Source: PFJX01 sp040751755 (lineage in GTDB: Bacteria > Pseudomonadota > Gammaproteobacteria > Burkholderiales > Thiobacillaceae). Taken from it: DNA of 64,000 nucleotides. Below the pieces are notes generated by a model. It was not told the origin of the DNA. It saw only the letters and a list, made by a program, of their open reading frames with translations, and made no database searches. The translations under genes and the position numbers were made by a program. The stretch lies in contig JBFMHC010000026.1 of assembly GCA_040751755.1 (NCBI GenBank), positions 38,470-102,469 of the forward strand, read 5' to 3'. Shown here in pieces: positions 28,570-36,674 of this stretch (positions are counted from its first letter, which is position 1; the number at the start of each line of letters is the position of its first letter).

Positions 28570-29025
28570 TCAGTGCCCGGCCGGGCGGCTGGCGCGCCGG
28601 TTGGCCTCGAAGCCGCCCTTCGCCTTCCAGCCCTCGAAGCCGTCCTGCAGCACCTTGACGTTGTCCCAGCCGAGCAGGCGCAGGGCGAACACCGCCTGCG
28701 CGGAGAGCGAGCCGGAGTTGCAGTACACCACCACCAGGCCGTCCCGCGGGATCTCGGCGCGGCGCGCCACGGCCTGGCGCCACTCGATGTTCACCGCGCC
28801 GGGGATGTGGTCCCTGGCGAACTGCGCGGCGTCGCGTGCGTCGATCACCTTGATCCGCTGCCAGTCCGCCTCCGGGATCTGCTCCGGCCAGATCAGGCTG
28901 CTGCCGTATTCGTTGAAGTCCATGTATTCCTCGATCGCCTTCACCACGGCGGTGTTCTCGTCGGCCAGAACGGGTCCGGCGAGCAGGGCGAGGCCGAGGA
29001 GCAGGGGGGACAGGGTCTTGCGCAT
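28570..29025 (-). CDS. periplasmic rhodanese-like sulfurtransferase
   Basis: 151 residues. The start at 29025 (AAGGA 8-9 bp upstream) is preferred over ATG 29040, which overlaps the stop of the MFS gene. The signal peptide MRKTLSPLLLGLALLAGPVLA is followed by one rhodanese domain with VIDARDAAQFARDHIPGAVN, the active-site loop VYCNSGSLSAQ (Cys102) and VKVLQDGFEGWKAKGGFEA. It should handle sulfane sulfur outside the cytoplasm. It is the last gene of the sulfur operon that runs from the DsrE/ArsR-rhodanese side. Confidence 0.9.
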   Translation of the reverse strand: MRKTLSPLLLGLALLAGPVLADENTAVVKAIEEYMDFNEYGSSLIWPEQIPEADWQRIKVIDARDAAQFARDHIPGAVNIEWRQAVARRAEIPRDGLVVVYCNSGSLSAQAVFALRLLGWDNVKVLQDGFEGWKAKGGFEANRRASRPAGH

Positions 29026-29036
29026 GGCGGATTCCT

Positions 29037-30353
29037 TCATGGGGTTGCAGCAGGGGGAGCGGGGTTGAGGCGCGGGTGGGTCTCCTCGCCGACCCACCAG
29101 ACGATGGCGGCGGACACCAGCATGGCGGCGGCGGTGAAGCAGAAGCCGGCCTCGATGTCGCCGGCCAGGCTGGCCACCGCGCCCAGCAGCAGGGCGCCGA
29201 TGCCGTAGCCCAGGTCGCGCCAGAAGCGGTAGATGCCGATGGCGCTGCCGCGCCAGTTGGGATGGGCGATATCCGCCACCGAGGCGGACAGGTTGGGGTA
29301 GAGCAGGGCCATGCCGAGGCCGGTGACCGCCGCCGCGAACGACCACCACAGCTCGCCTGCGCCGAGCAGGGTCAGGCCGACGCCGATGCCGCAGGTGGCC
29401 ATGCCCAGGGCGATGGGCTTCTGGCGGCCGATGTGGTCCGAGAGGTGGCCGGTGAAGAACTGCGAGATGCCCCAGACGAAGCCGTACACCCCCACCACCC
29501 AGCCGATGCCGGCGAGCGACAGGCCGCGCTGATACAGCAGCACGGGGTAGAACACCCACACCAGGGCGTCGACGAACTTCTCCACCAGACCGGCCTGGGA
29601 GAGGGCGAACATGCGTTTGTCGCGCCAACTCATGAGCGTGAACACCTCCCAGGTGCTCGGCTGCTCGCCGATGTTTTCCGGGTAGCGCGGCCGTGGCCCG
29701 CTCGCCTGGCCGGCGGCGTGCTTCCTGCCCTCGGCATGGGCCCAGGGCAGGGTGTCCTTGACCCAGAGCAGCGTCAGCAGGCCGGCGAGCAGGATGGCGG
29801 CCAGGCCGAACACGAACAGCCCCATGCGCGGCCCCAGGCCGGTGGCCATGTAGCCGGTGACGATGCCGGCCACGGCGACGCCGAAATAGCCGGAGAACTC
29901 GTTCAGGCCGATGGTCAGGCCGCGCTGCTCCGGACGCGTCAGGTCCAGCTTGGCGGTCTGCGTCATGGACCAGGTGAAGCCCTGGTTGATGCCCAGCAGC
30001 ACGGTGGCGAAGACGATCCAGTTCCAGCTGTCGGCGTACAGGATGATGAAGGGGATGGGCAGGGCCGCGAGCCAGCCCCAGAACAGGACCTTCTTGCGGC
30101 CGATGCGTTCGGACAGCCGCCCGGCGACGAAGTTGAGCGTGCCCTTGACGAAGCCGAAGGCCACCACGAAGGCCATCAGCATCATGAACGAGCCCTTGGC
30201 GACGCCGAACTCGCTCTCCGCGAGCGCGGGCACCACGGTGCGGGTCATGCCGATGGTGAGGCCGACCAGGAAGACCTGGATCAGTTGATGACTGAATTGC
30301 GCGAGGTTGTCGCGGATGCCGAAACGGTGCGCGGCGGGCAGGCTGGCGTTCAT
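29037..30353 (-). CDS. major facilitator superfamily transporter in the sulfur cluster
   Basis: 438 residues, twelve predicted membrane helices with a central loop near residues 205-240. MFS motif A appears as GRLSERIGRKKVLFWG and again as GHLSDHIGRQKPIALG. The substrate cannot be told from the sequence. Its placement between a periplasmic rhodanese and a short CDF-like protein, 4 bp overlap with the latter, suggests a link with sulfur compounds or metal-thiol detoxification. Confidence 0.88.
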   Translation of the reverse strand: MNASLPAAHRFGIRDNLAQFSHQLIQVFLVGLTIGMTRTVVPALAESEFGVAKGSFMMLMAFVVAFGFVKGTLNFVAGRLSERIGRKKVLFWGWLAALPIPFIILYADSWNWIVFATVLLGINQGFTWSMTQTAKLDLTRPEQRGLTIGLNEFSGYFGVAVAGIVTGYMATGLGPRMGLFVFGLAAILLAGLLTLLWVKDTLPWAHAEGRKHAAGQASGPRPRYPENIGEQPSTWEVFTLMSWRDKRMFALSQAGLVEKFVDALVWVFYPVLLYQRGLSLAGIGWVVGVYGFVWGISQFFTGHLSDHIGRQKPIALGMATCGIGVGLTLLGAGELWWSFAAAVTGLGMALLYPNLSASVADIAHPNWRGSAIGIYRFWRDLGYGIGALLLGAVASLAGDIEAGFCFTAAAMLVSAAIVWWVGEETHPRLNPAPPAATP

Positions 30354-30991
30354 TGGGCGATCACTCGCAAGGGGTCATGGGCGGCGCGCATCTCCCGGCG
30401 CGCGTCGCGGGCGACGCCCCAGGCGGAATGGAGGAACAGGGCGCAGATGAAGGCGCCGACGACGAGGTCCGGCCACGGCGAGGCGGTTCGCCAGACGGCC
30501 ACGGCCGCGAGCAGGACGGCGCCGTTCGCGTACAGGTCGTTGCGCGAGCAGAGCCACACCGAACGCATGTTGATGTCCTCGGCGCGGTGCCGCCACAGCA
30601 GGGTGAAGCAGAGCAGGTTGACCGCGAGCGCGAGGAAGCCGATCGCGCCCATGGTTTCGTGGCTGGGCGGGGCGGGGTGCGCCAGCCTGTAGACCAGCTC
30701 GGCGAGCACGAACAGGCCGAAGGCCGCCATCACGCCGGCCTTGAGCGCCGCCGCGCGGGCCTTCCACAGCATGCCGCGTCCGACCACCCAGAGGCTGAAG
30801 GCATACACCAGGGCGTCGCCCAGCATGTCCAGGGAGTCCGCCAGCAGCGACACCGAGCCAGCCAGCAGGCCCGCCACCAGTTCGACCCCGAACATCACGG
30901 CGTTCAGGGCCAGCACCACCTTGAGCGTGCCGCCCTGGCGCCGGTGCATCTGTTCCAGGGCGCAGGACTTGCCCTCGCAACAGCCGGCCAT
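30350..30991 (-). CDS. short CDF-like cation transporter without C-terminal domain
   Basis: 213 residues. The N-terminus MAGCCEGKSC holds three cysteines. Five or six membrane helices follow with the cation diffusion facilitator metal residues: SLLADSLDMLGDALVY (D-x3-D form) and RNDLYANGAVLLAAVAVW (N-D-x4-N form). The family's cytoplasmic metal-sensing domain is missing, as in other short CDF-like proteins linked to rhodaneses. The protein ends within the frame overlap with the MFS gene. Substrate uncertain; the Cys head could bind a soft metal. Confidence 0.82.
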   Translation of the reverse strand: MAGCCEGKSCALEQMHRRQGGTLKVVLALNAVMFGVELVAGLLAGSVSLLADSLDMLGDALVYAFSLWVVGRGMLWKARAAALKAGVMAAFGLFVLAELVYRLAHPAPPSHETMGAIGFLALAVNLLCFTLLWRHRAEDINMRSVWLCSRNDLYANGAVLLAAVAVWRTASPWPDLVVGAFICALFLHSAWGVARDARREMRAAHDPLRVIAQ

Positions 30992-30993
30992 GC

Positions 30994-31740
30994 CTACGCC
31001 TTGCCCAGGTTGAAGGCCACCATGCGGTCCATCTCCGCCGGGCGGGGCGGGATCTCCTTCGTCAGGGCGGCGACGAAGTCGTCCTTGTCCAGCGACAGCA
31101 TGGGGTTCCAGCGCTTCTCGAAGGCCACCGTCGAGGCCGGCTTGCCGGACATGCCGGCGCCGCACACGCTGCCGGAGGTGTGGCCGGGGTAGATCTCCAC
31201 CTCGGGCGGCAGGTTGAGCAGGCGCTCGTGGATGGAGGCGTGGATCTGCCCGGCCATCACGGTCTCCTTGCCGGCCAGGTCGGGGCGCCCCACGGCGCCG
31301 ATGAACAGGGTGTCGCCGGTGAGCACGAACCAGGGCGCGGGCGGTGCCTCGCCCATGCGCCGCTTGTCGGTCACCAGCAGGCAGACGGAGTCCGGCGTGT
31401 GGCCGGGGGTGTGCAGCACGTCGACGAACACGTTGCCCACCTCGATGCGCTGATTGTCCCTGAGCGCCTCGAAGGGATACTGCACGCGCCCGGCGTTGGA
31501 CTCGTGCAGGCAGTACAGGGCGCCGGTCTTCTCCGCCAGGGCGCGGCCGCCGGAGTAGTGGTCGGCGTGCACGTGGGTGTCGATGACGTGGGTGATCTTC
31601 ACGTCCTGTTTGCGCGCCTCCTCGATGAACCCGTCCTCGTCGCCCAGCACCGGGTCGACGACGACGCCGACGTGGCAGGAGCCGCAGCCGAAGAAGTAGG
31701 ACAGGGTGGCCTCCTTGGCCAGCAATTGGCGGAAAAACAT
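30994..31740 (-). CDS. persulfide dioxygenase-like metallo-beta-lactamase protein
   Basis: 248 residues, ETHE1/Blh group. Iron ligands: THVHADH (His56, His58, Asp60, His61), TPGHTPDS (His114), LTGDTLFIGAVGRPDL (Asp143) and YPGHTSGS. Enzymes of this group oxidise glutathione persulfide or related persulfides to sulfite. It lies next to rhodanese and DsrE genes and near a sulfite-exporter-type permease, which fits sulfide or persulfide detoxification. The CGSC motif (Cys19, Cys22) near the N-terminus is part of the family. Not a hydroxyacylglutathione hydrolase by context. Confidence 0.88.
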   Translation of the reverse strand: MFFRQLLAKEATLSYFFGCGSCHVGVVVDPVLGDEDGFIEEARKQDVKITHVIDTHVHADHYSGGRALAEKTGALYCLHESNAGRVQYPFEALRDNQRIEVGNVFVDVLHTPGHTPDSVCLLVTDKRRMGEAPPAPWFVLTGDTLFIGAVGRPDLAGKETVMAGQIHASIHERLLNLPPEVEIYPGHTSGSVCGAGMSGKPASTVAFEKRWNPMLSLDKDDFVAALTKEIPPRPAEMDRMVAFNLGKA

Positions 31741-31788
31741 GCTCGTCTCCTTAGTCTCGATGCAACAAATCCGACCCCGGACCAGCCG

Positions 31789-31851
31789 TCATGCCGGCGC
31801 CGGCCGGCATCCAGAAACCGCCTGGACCCCGGCCTGCGCCGGGGCGACGCG
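31789..31851. repeat. extragenic palindromic repeat element
   Basis: The stretch holds two adjacent imperfect palindromes, ATGCCGGCGCCGGCCGGCAT and ACCCCGGCCTGCGCCGGGGC. This is the look of short dispersed repeats in GC-rich proteobacteria. It lies in the 141 bp gap between the dioxygenase and DsrE genes. It may form a strong hairpin in the transcript and split the operon. The related sequence near 61510 (CGCCGGCGGGAACCCAGCGC) may be a degenerate second copy. Confidence 0.65.
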
Positions 31852-31881
31852 TGGATATGCAGGGGCCGCGCGCGTCATGGC

Positions 31882-32235
31882 CTAGAAGGTCAGGACCTTG
31901 TCGGCCCAGATGGTCCAGTGGGCAAGGGATTCCACGGTGGCCCGCCGGGTGCCGGGGATCAGTTCCTCGTCGCCCATGCCGCGCGCCTCCATGCACACGC
32001 CGCACACCTCGACCCGGTCGGCGGCGAGGCGGGCGATCTTGTTCAGCATGACCTGCAGGTTGTAGAAGCCGTTGGGCGGCCTCTGGCCGCGTTTCGCGAC
32101 GAACACGGCGTCGCCCATGAGGAACACGCGCACCTCCTGCTCCGGCTCGTGCGCCAGGGCGTTGGCCAGGCGCAGGGCGTTGTAGGCGCCCTCCTCGCCG
32201 TAGGGGGCGTGATTGAGGATGAACAGGGTCTTCAT
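31882..32235 (-). CDS. DsrE-family sulfur carrier-like protein
   Basis: 117 residues. The fold signature is KTLFILNHAPYGEEGAYNAL, VRVFLMGDAVFVAKRG and CGVCMEARGM. A CGVC pair sits where DsrE/TusD proteins hold their sulfur-carrying cysteine. It probably accepts or donates sulfane sulfur together with the rhodaneses in this cluster. It is 13 bp downstream of the ArsR-rhodanese gene and likely in the same transcript. Confidence 0.88.
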   Translation of the reverse strand: MKTLFILNHAPYGEEGAYNALRLANALAHEPEQEVRVFLMGDAVFVAKRGQRPPNGFYNLQVMLNKIARLAADRVEVCGVCMEARGMGDEELIPGTRRATVESLAHWTIWADKVLTF

Positions 32236-32248
32236 GCGCGGCCTCCGG

Positions 32249-32917
32249 TCAGGGTTCGAGCGCCACCACCGGCATGCCGTGCGCGCGCCATTCGGCGACG
32301 CCGTCCTCCAGGCGCAGGGCCTTGTAGCCTGCCTGGCGCAGCAGTTCCACGGCCTCCTTGGCCATCAGGCAGAACGGGCCGCGGCAATAGGCCACCACGG
32401 GCTTGTCGCGCGGCAGATCGTCGAGGCGCTTCTTCAGTTCCTCCAGCGGCATGGACTGGGCATAGGGCAGGTGGCCGACGACGTATTCGGTCTCTGGCCG
32501 CACGTCGAGCATGACCACCTCGCCCTCGCGCGCCAGGGCGAGGATCTCCTCGCGGCTCATCGGCGTCAGCTCGTGCGCGTGCTCGGAGAGCTTGGCCAGG
32601 GCGGCGCGCAGCTCCAGCAGGCGCTCCTCGGCGAGCGAGCGGATGGCGACCCAGAAGTCGGCCACGCCCTCGTTGGCCAGGCGGTAGAAGACGTTCTTGC
32701 CGTCGCGCCGCGTCTCCACCAGGTGCGCGAGGCGCAACTCCTTGAGATGCGCGCTCGCCAGCTTCACCGAGATCTGGGCCTCGGCGGCCAGCCGGTCGAC
32801 CGGCTTCTCGCCCTGGGCCAGGAGTTCGATCAGCTCCAGACGCTTGGGGCTGCACACCGCCTTGCCGATGCGGGCCACCTGCGTATAGAGCGCATCCTTG
32901 ATTTGTCTTCCGCTCAT
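32249..32917 (-). CDS. ArsR-family regulator fused to a rhodanese domain
   Basis: 222 residues. Residues 1-95 form an ArsR winged helix (CSPKRLELIELLAQGEKPVD, ISVKLASAHLKELRLAHLVE, RRDGKNVFYRL). Residues 120-222 form a rhodanese domain (VVMLDVRPETEYVVGHLPYA and active loop YCRGPFCLMA with Cys178 and Cys183). Such fusions are thought to sense reactive sulfur. Here a persulfide formed on Cys178 could bridge to Cys183 or Cys22. It is divergent from the TauE gene over an 84 bp gap that holds an inverted repeat, so it probably represses both directions. Confidence 0.92.
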   Translation of the reverse strand: MSGRQIKDALYTQVARIGKAVCSPKRLELIELLAQGEKPVDRLAAEAQISVKLASAHLKELRLAHLVETRRDGKNVFYRLANEGVADFWVAIRSLAEERLLELRAALAKLSEHAHELTPMSREEILALAREGEVVMLDVRPETEYVVGHLPYAQSMPLEELKKRLDDLPRDKPVVAYCRGPFCLMAKEAVELLRQAGYKALRLEDGVAEWRAHGMPVVALEP

Positions 32918-32927
32918 ATCCGTCTAA

Positions 32928-32949
32928 CATTCCAAAAGTCGTTTGAATG
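32928..32949. promoter_or_regulatory. inverted repeat, likely ArsR-rhodanese operator
   Basis: CATTC(C)AAA and TTTGAATG form an imperfect palindrome in an AT-rich island between the divergent start codons at 32917 and 33002. It sits where it could block both promoters. Binding by the adjacent regulator is inferred. Confidence 0.6.
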
Positions 32950-33001
32950 ATAGATACGCGCCGGTGCGCGTGTCAACCTTGCCCAATATAGGAGTCCCGC
33001 C

Positions 33002-33826
33002 ATGCTCATGACCACCTTGCTGCCCGCCCTGGTCGCCGGCCTCGCCACCGGCATGGTGCTCGGCCTGTTCGGCAGCGGCGGCTCGATCATCGCCCTGCCG
33101 GCCCTGCTGTATCTGCTGCACGTCGAGCCGAAATCGGCGATCGCCATGAGCCTGGGCGTGGTGGCGGTCACCGCCACGGTGTCCGGCCTGCACAACTGGC
33201 GGCGCGGCCTGGTGGACGTGCGGGTGGCCGCGGTGTTCGGCCTGTTCGGCGTGGCCGGCACCTTCGCCGGCGCGCGCCTGGGCCTGGTGACGCCGGTGGT
33301 GGTCCAGCTCGGCCTGTTCGCCCTGGTGATGTACGCCGCCGCCTGGCGCATGCTGCGGCCCGCCAGGGTGGCGGCGCCCGCGGCCGGGGTTGCCAGCGGG
33401 GTGGTCAGTAGCGGCGGCGGTACGGCGGTGCTGGGCGGCTGCCAGGACTTCTTCTCGCCCTGCATGGGCCACATCGCCCTGCATGGCATCGGCGTCGGCG
33501 TGCTCACCGGCCTGGTGGGCGTGGGCGGCGGCTTCCTCATCGTGCCGGCCCTGGTGCTGCTTTCCGGCATCCCGATGAAGACCGCGGTCGGCACCTCCCT
33601 GGTCATCGTCGCCGCCAAGTCCTATGCCGGCTTCCTCGGCTACATGGGCGGCGTGCCCATCGACTGGGCGGTGATGGGGGGCTTCACGGCGGTGACCGTG
33701 GCCGGCAGCTTCCTCGGCGCGCGCTTCTCCGCGCGGATCTCGCAGGAGGCGCTGAAGCGTTCGTTCGCCTGGTTCCTAGTCGTGGTGGCGACCTATATCC
33801 TGTTCAAGAGCGTGATCGGAGGTTGA
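33002..33826 (+). CDS. TauE/SafE-family membrane permease
   Basis: 274 residues, about eight membrane helices in two homologous halves: GLATGMVLGLFGSGGSIIAL and, later, VGVLTGLVGVGGGFLIVPAL. TauE/SafE proteins move sulfite, sulfonates or other organic anions. Divergence from the ArsR-rhodanese regulator and the persulfide dioxygenase nearby (whose product is sulfite) favour sulfite or thiosulfate export. The ATG at 33002 follows AGGAG. A 184 bp gap without recognisable features follows before the convergent rnfH. Confidence 0.88.
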   Translation: MLMTTLLPALVAGLATGMVLGLFGSGGSIIALPALLYLLHVEPKSAIAMSLGVVAVTATVSGLHNWRRGLVDVRVAAVFGLFGVAGTFAGARLGLVTPVVVQLGLFALVMYAAAWRMLRPARVAAPAAGVASGVVSSGGGTAVLGGCQDFFSPCMGHIALHGIGVGVLTGLVGVGGGFLIVPALVLLSGIPMKTAVGTSLVIVAAKSYAGFLGYMGGVPIDWAVMGGFTAVTVAGSFLGARFSARISQEALKRSFAWFLVVVATYILFKSVIGG

Positions 33827-34010
33827 ACCAGGAAACGCGGTTGAGCGCTAACCTGGCTTGGTGGGTCCGCACGGAAATCGGCGAGGTGCCCGCGGCGGTC
33901 CGTTATCCGACCCTCCCCTTGCCGTGCGGTCAGGCCGCCGAACCCCTGCCTTTGGAGGTGCTGCCGGCCTGCTGGCCGTTTCGCCGCACCGACTGGGTGA
34001 CGCCGTGCCC

Positions 34011-34289
34011 TCAATCGTCGTCCTCGTCCGCCATCCGCCGCCGCGGCACGGTCTTCGGGTCGGCGGTGATGCCGCGGTAGATCTCGATGCGGTCGCCCGG
34101 CTGCAGGGCGGCGTCCAGTTTCACCAGCTTGCCGAACACGCCGACCGCCTGCGCGGTGAGGTCGATGTGCGGGAACTGGCGCAGGATGCCGGAGCGGATG
34201 ATGGCCTCCTCGACGGTGGTCTCGTCCGGCACCTCGATGCGCAGCCAGACCTGCTGCGCGGGTTCCGAATAGGCGACGGCGATCTGCAT
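34011..34289 (-). CDS. rnfH: RnfH family protein
   Basis: 92 residues, ubiquitin-like RnfH/UPF0125 fold: IAVAYSEPAQQVWLRIEVPD, then VGVFGKLVKLDAALQPGDRI and EIYRGITADPKTVPRRR. It is the last gene of rnfABCDGEH, as in the nif-linked rnf1 cluster of Azotobacter. The exact function is unknown; it may help assembly of the Rnf complex. It starts 14 bp after rnfE. Confidence 0.93.
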   Translation of the reverse strand: MQIAVAYSEPAQQVWLRIEVPDETTVEEAIIRSGILRQFPHIDLTAQAVGVFGKLVKLDAALQPGDRIEIYRGITADPKTVPRRRMADEDDD

Positions 34290-34303
34290 GGGGGCTTCTC
34301 CTT

Positions 34304-34975
34304 TTACGCGGCGGCCGCTTGCGCCACCGGCAGGGCCTTCGCCGCGGCGCGGCGGTCGAGCACGCGCTTGCCGGCGAGCAGGAAGCCCAGGACGAGGAAG
34401 CCGCCGGGCGGCAGGATCATCAGCAGGTAGCCGCGGTAGCCGGGGATGACCGTGGTCTCCAGGAAGGCGAAGGCGTTGCCCAGCAGCAGGTGGGCGTTGG
34501 CGAACAGGGTGCCGGCACCCAGCACCTCGCGCACCGCGCCGATCGCCACCAGCGCGGCGGTGAAGCCCAGGCCCATGGTGAGGCCGTCCACCGCCGAGGG
34601 CAGCACCGGGTTTTTCGCCGCGAAGGACTCGGCGCGGCCGAGGATGGCGCAGTTGACGACGATCAGGGCGATGAACAGGCCCAGCACCTTGTACAGCTCG
34701 TGCACCCAGGCGTTGAGACCCATGTCCACCAGGGTCACCAGGGTGGCGATGAGGGCGATGTAGACGGGGATGCGCACCTCGTCGCTGACCCACTTGCGCA
34801 CCAGGGAGATGAGGACGTTGGAGGTGACCAGCACGGCCGTGGTGGCCAGGCCCATGCCCAGGCCGTTGGTGGCGGAGCCGGTCACCGCCAGGGTCGGGCA
34901 GAGCGCGAGCATCTGCGCGAACACCACGTTGTTGTCCCACAGGCCGTCGCGGGTGATGCGTGCATAGTCAGTCAT
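34304..34975 (-). CDS. rnfE: Rnf electron transport complex membrane subunit RnfE
   Basis: 223 residues, six membrane helices. The family motif is WDNNVVFAQMLALCPTLAVT near residue 13, which holds the conserved cysteine of the RnfA/RnfE pair, with VVNCAILGRAESFAAKN near residue 107. RnfA and RnfE form the membrane core that carries a [2Fe-2S] cluster. Its start overlaps the end of rnfG by 4 bp. The C-terminal 15 residues are Ala-rich and variable. Confidence 0.96.
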   Translation of the reverse strand: MTDYARITRDGLWDNNVVFAQMLALCPTLAVTGSATNGLGMGLATTAVLVTSNVLISLVRKWVSDEVRIPVYIALIATLVTLVDMGLNAWVHELYKVLGLFIALIVVNCAILGRAESFAAKNPVLPSAVDGLTMGLGFTAALVAIGAVREVLGAGTLFANAHLLLGNAFAFLETTVIPGYRGYLLMILPPGGFLVLGFLLAGKRVLDRRAAAKALPVAQAAAA

Positions 34976-35601
34976 GGTTTCACCTCCGCAAGTCGTTGCT
35001 CATCCAGCAGCCGGGCCTTTTCCCTGGCGAAGAAGACGAGCCCGCCCTTCACCGCCCTGACCACGCCACGCGGCGTGATGGTGGCGCCGGCGAACTGGTC
35101 GAACACGCCGCCGTCCTTCTTCACCGCCCACTTGTCCTCGGGCGGCGCGCCGAAGGACTTGCCCTCGAAGCTGTGGATCCACGGGTCCTTCGCCGGCTCG
35201 ATCTTGTCGCCCAAGCCCGGCGTCTCCTTGTGGGCGATGACGCGCACGCCCAGCACCCGCCCGTCGCGGTCCACGCCCATCATGCAGGCGATGGGGCCGG
35301 CGTAGCCGGGGCCGCTGACCTGGAACACCACGGCGGCAACCTGGCCGGCGCGGCGCGCGCGGTAGACCTTCACCTCGCCGTCCGGGCCGTTCAGGGTCAC
35401 GGTGTCCCGCGTCAGGTCGTTGTCGTAGCGGCCGGGCAGGACCTGCGCCAGGGACTGCTTCAGGTCCTCGGCCTGGGCGGCGGCGATGCCTTCTTCCGTG
35501 GCGCCGGAGGCGAGCGCCAGGGCGGCGCTGGTGAGCAGGGCGGCGACGCCGAGCAGCGTGCCCTGGTAGCCGAGCTGGCCGCGCAGTGCTTCGAGCTTCA
35601 T
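34972..35601 (-). CDS. rnfG: Rnf complex subunit RnfG, covalent flavoprotein
   Basis: 209 residues. One N-terminal membrane anchor (LLGVAALLTSAALALASGAT, about 16-35) is followed by a periplasmic FMN domain. The FMN-attachment motif is AGATITPRGVV near residue 171, with the threonine that takes FMN through phosphoester linkage, and HKETPGLGDKIEPA near residue 124 is also conserved. It passes electrons within the complex. Overlaps with rnfD and rnfE are 4 bp each. Confidence 0.95.
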   Translation of the reverse strand: MKLEALRGQLGYQGTLLGVAALLTSAALALASGATEEGIAAAQAEDLKQSLAQVLPGRYDNDLTRDTVTLNGPDGEVKVYRARRAGQVAAVVFQVSGPGYAGPIACMMGVDRDGRVLGVRVIAHKETPGLGDKIEPAKDPWIHSFEGKSFGAPPEDKWAVKKDGGVFDQFAGATITPRGVVRAVKGGLVFFAREKARLLDEQRLAEVKP

Positions 35602-36674
35602 CGTGCCGCCTCCTTGTCGATGCGCAGCGACTGCCCCTTGCGGTCGCGCCCGTAGATGCGCGGCTTGAGGTAGCGGTCGAGGATGGGCGTGGCGGCGTTC
35701 ATGATCATCACCGCGAAGGCCACGCCCTCGGGATAGCCGCCGAAGGAGCGGATCAGCCAGGTGAGCAGGCCGACCGCGAGGCCGAAGGCGAACTGGCCGG
35801 CGCCGGTGTTGGGCGAGGTCACCGGGTCGGTGACGATGAAGAAGGCGCCCAGCATCAGGCCGCCGGAGAGCAGGTGGTAGGCGAGGTCGCCGAAGCGCTC
35901 CGGCACCACGGCGTGCGCGATCAGCGCCGGCAGGGCCACGCCCAGCAGCATCGCCGCCGGCGCGTGCCAGGTGATGATGCGGCGCGCGATCAGGTAGAGG
36001 CCGCCCAGCAGCAGGAAGGGCGCGGAGGTCTCGCCCAGGCTGCCGGCGCGGTGGCCCCAGGCCATGTCGGCGAGCGACCAGTGGCCGGCCAGCGCGTGCG
36101 TGAGGTCGACGCCGCGCGTGAACTCGGTCTTCACGTGCCCCAGCACCGAGGCGCTGGCCACCGCGTCCAGCGGCGCGCCGCCGAAGGTGACCGCGAGGGC
36201 GTCGGCGAAGCCGGGCAGCGGCGCGCCGGGGCCGATCCAGGTGGTCAGCTCCACGGGGAAGGAGATCAGCAGCATGACGCGCGCCGCCATGGCCGGGTTG
36301 AACACGTTCTGCCCCAGGCCGCCGAACACCTGTTTCACCACCACCACGGCGAAGGCGGAACCGAGCGCGGCGATCCACCACGGCGCCCAGGGTGGCAGGG
36401 AGAGGGCGAGCAGCCAGGCGGTGAGCAGGGCGGAACCGTCCATCAGGGCGGGCCGCACCGGCCGGCCCATGAGGCGCAGCGCGAGGGCCTCGGCGAGCAG
36501 GGCGGAGACGCAGGCGGTGGCCCACAGGAACAGGGCCGGCCAGCCGTACAGCCAGAAGCCGAACAGGGTGGCGGGCACCAGGGCCACCATCACCGTGAGC
36601 ATGACGCGGCCGACGCTGACCGGGGCGTGTGCATGCGGGGCGTGCGTCAGGGGGGGAGGGGAGAAGAGGTTCAT
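35598..36674 (-). CDS. rnfD: Rnf complex membrane subunit RnfD
   Basis: 358 residues, nine or ten membrane helices. RnfD binds FMN covalently; the site here is DAVASASVLGHVKTEF (S-x-S-V/A-x-L-like region, about residue 170) and NVFNPAMAARVMLL near residue 120 is strongly conserved. RnfD is a major part of the ion-translocating membrane portion. ATG 36674 overlaps the rnfC stop by 4 bp. Confidence 0.94.
   Translation of the reverse strand: MNLFSPPPLTHAPHAHAPVSVGRVMLTVMVALVPATLFGFWLYGWPALFLWATACVSALLAEALALRLMGRPVRPALMDGSALLTAWLLALSLPPWAPWWIAALGSAFAVVVVKQVFGGLGQNVFNPAMAARVMLLISFPVELTTWIGPGAPLPGFADALAVTFGGAPLDAVASASVLGHVKTEFTRGVDLTHALAGHWSLADMAWGHRAGSLGETSAPFLLLGGLYLIARRIITWHAPAAMLLGVALPALIAHAVVPERFGDLAYHLLSGGLMLGAFFIVTDPVTSPNTGAGQFAFGLAVGLLTWLIRSFGGYPEGVAFAVMIMNAATPILDRYLKPRIYGRDRKGQSLRIDKEAAR

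Noticed and set aside
31789..31851. CRISPR-like palindromic repeat
   Set aside because: Only one unit with two palindromes and no spacers or cas genes; it fits an extragenic repeat.
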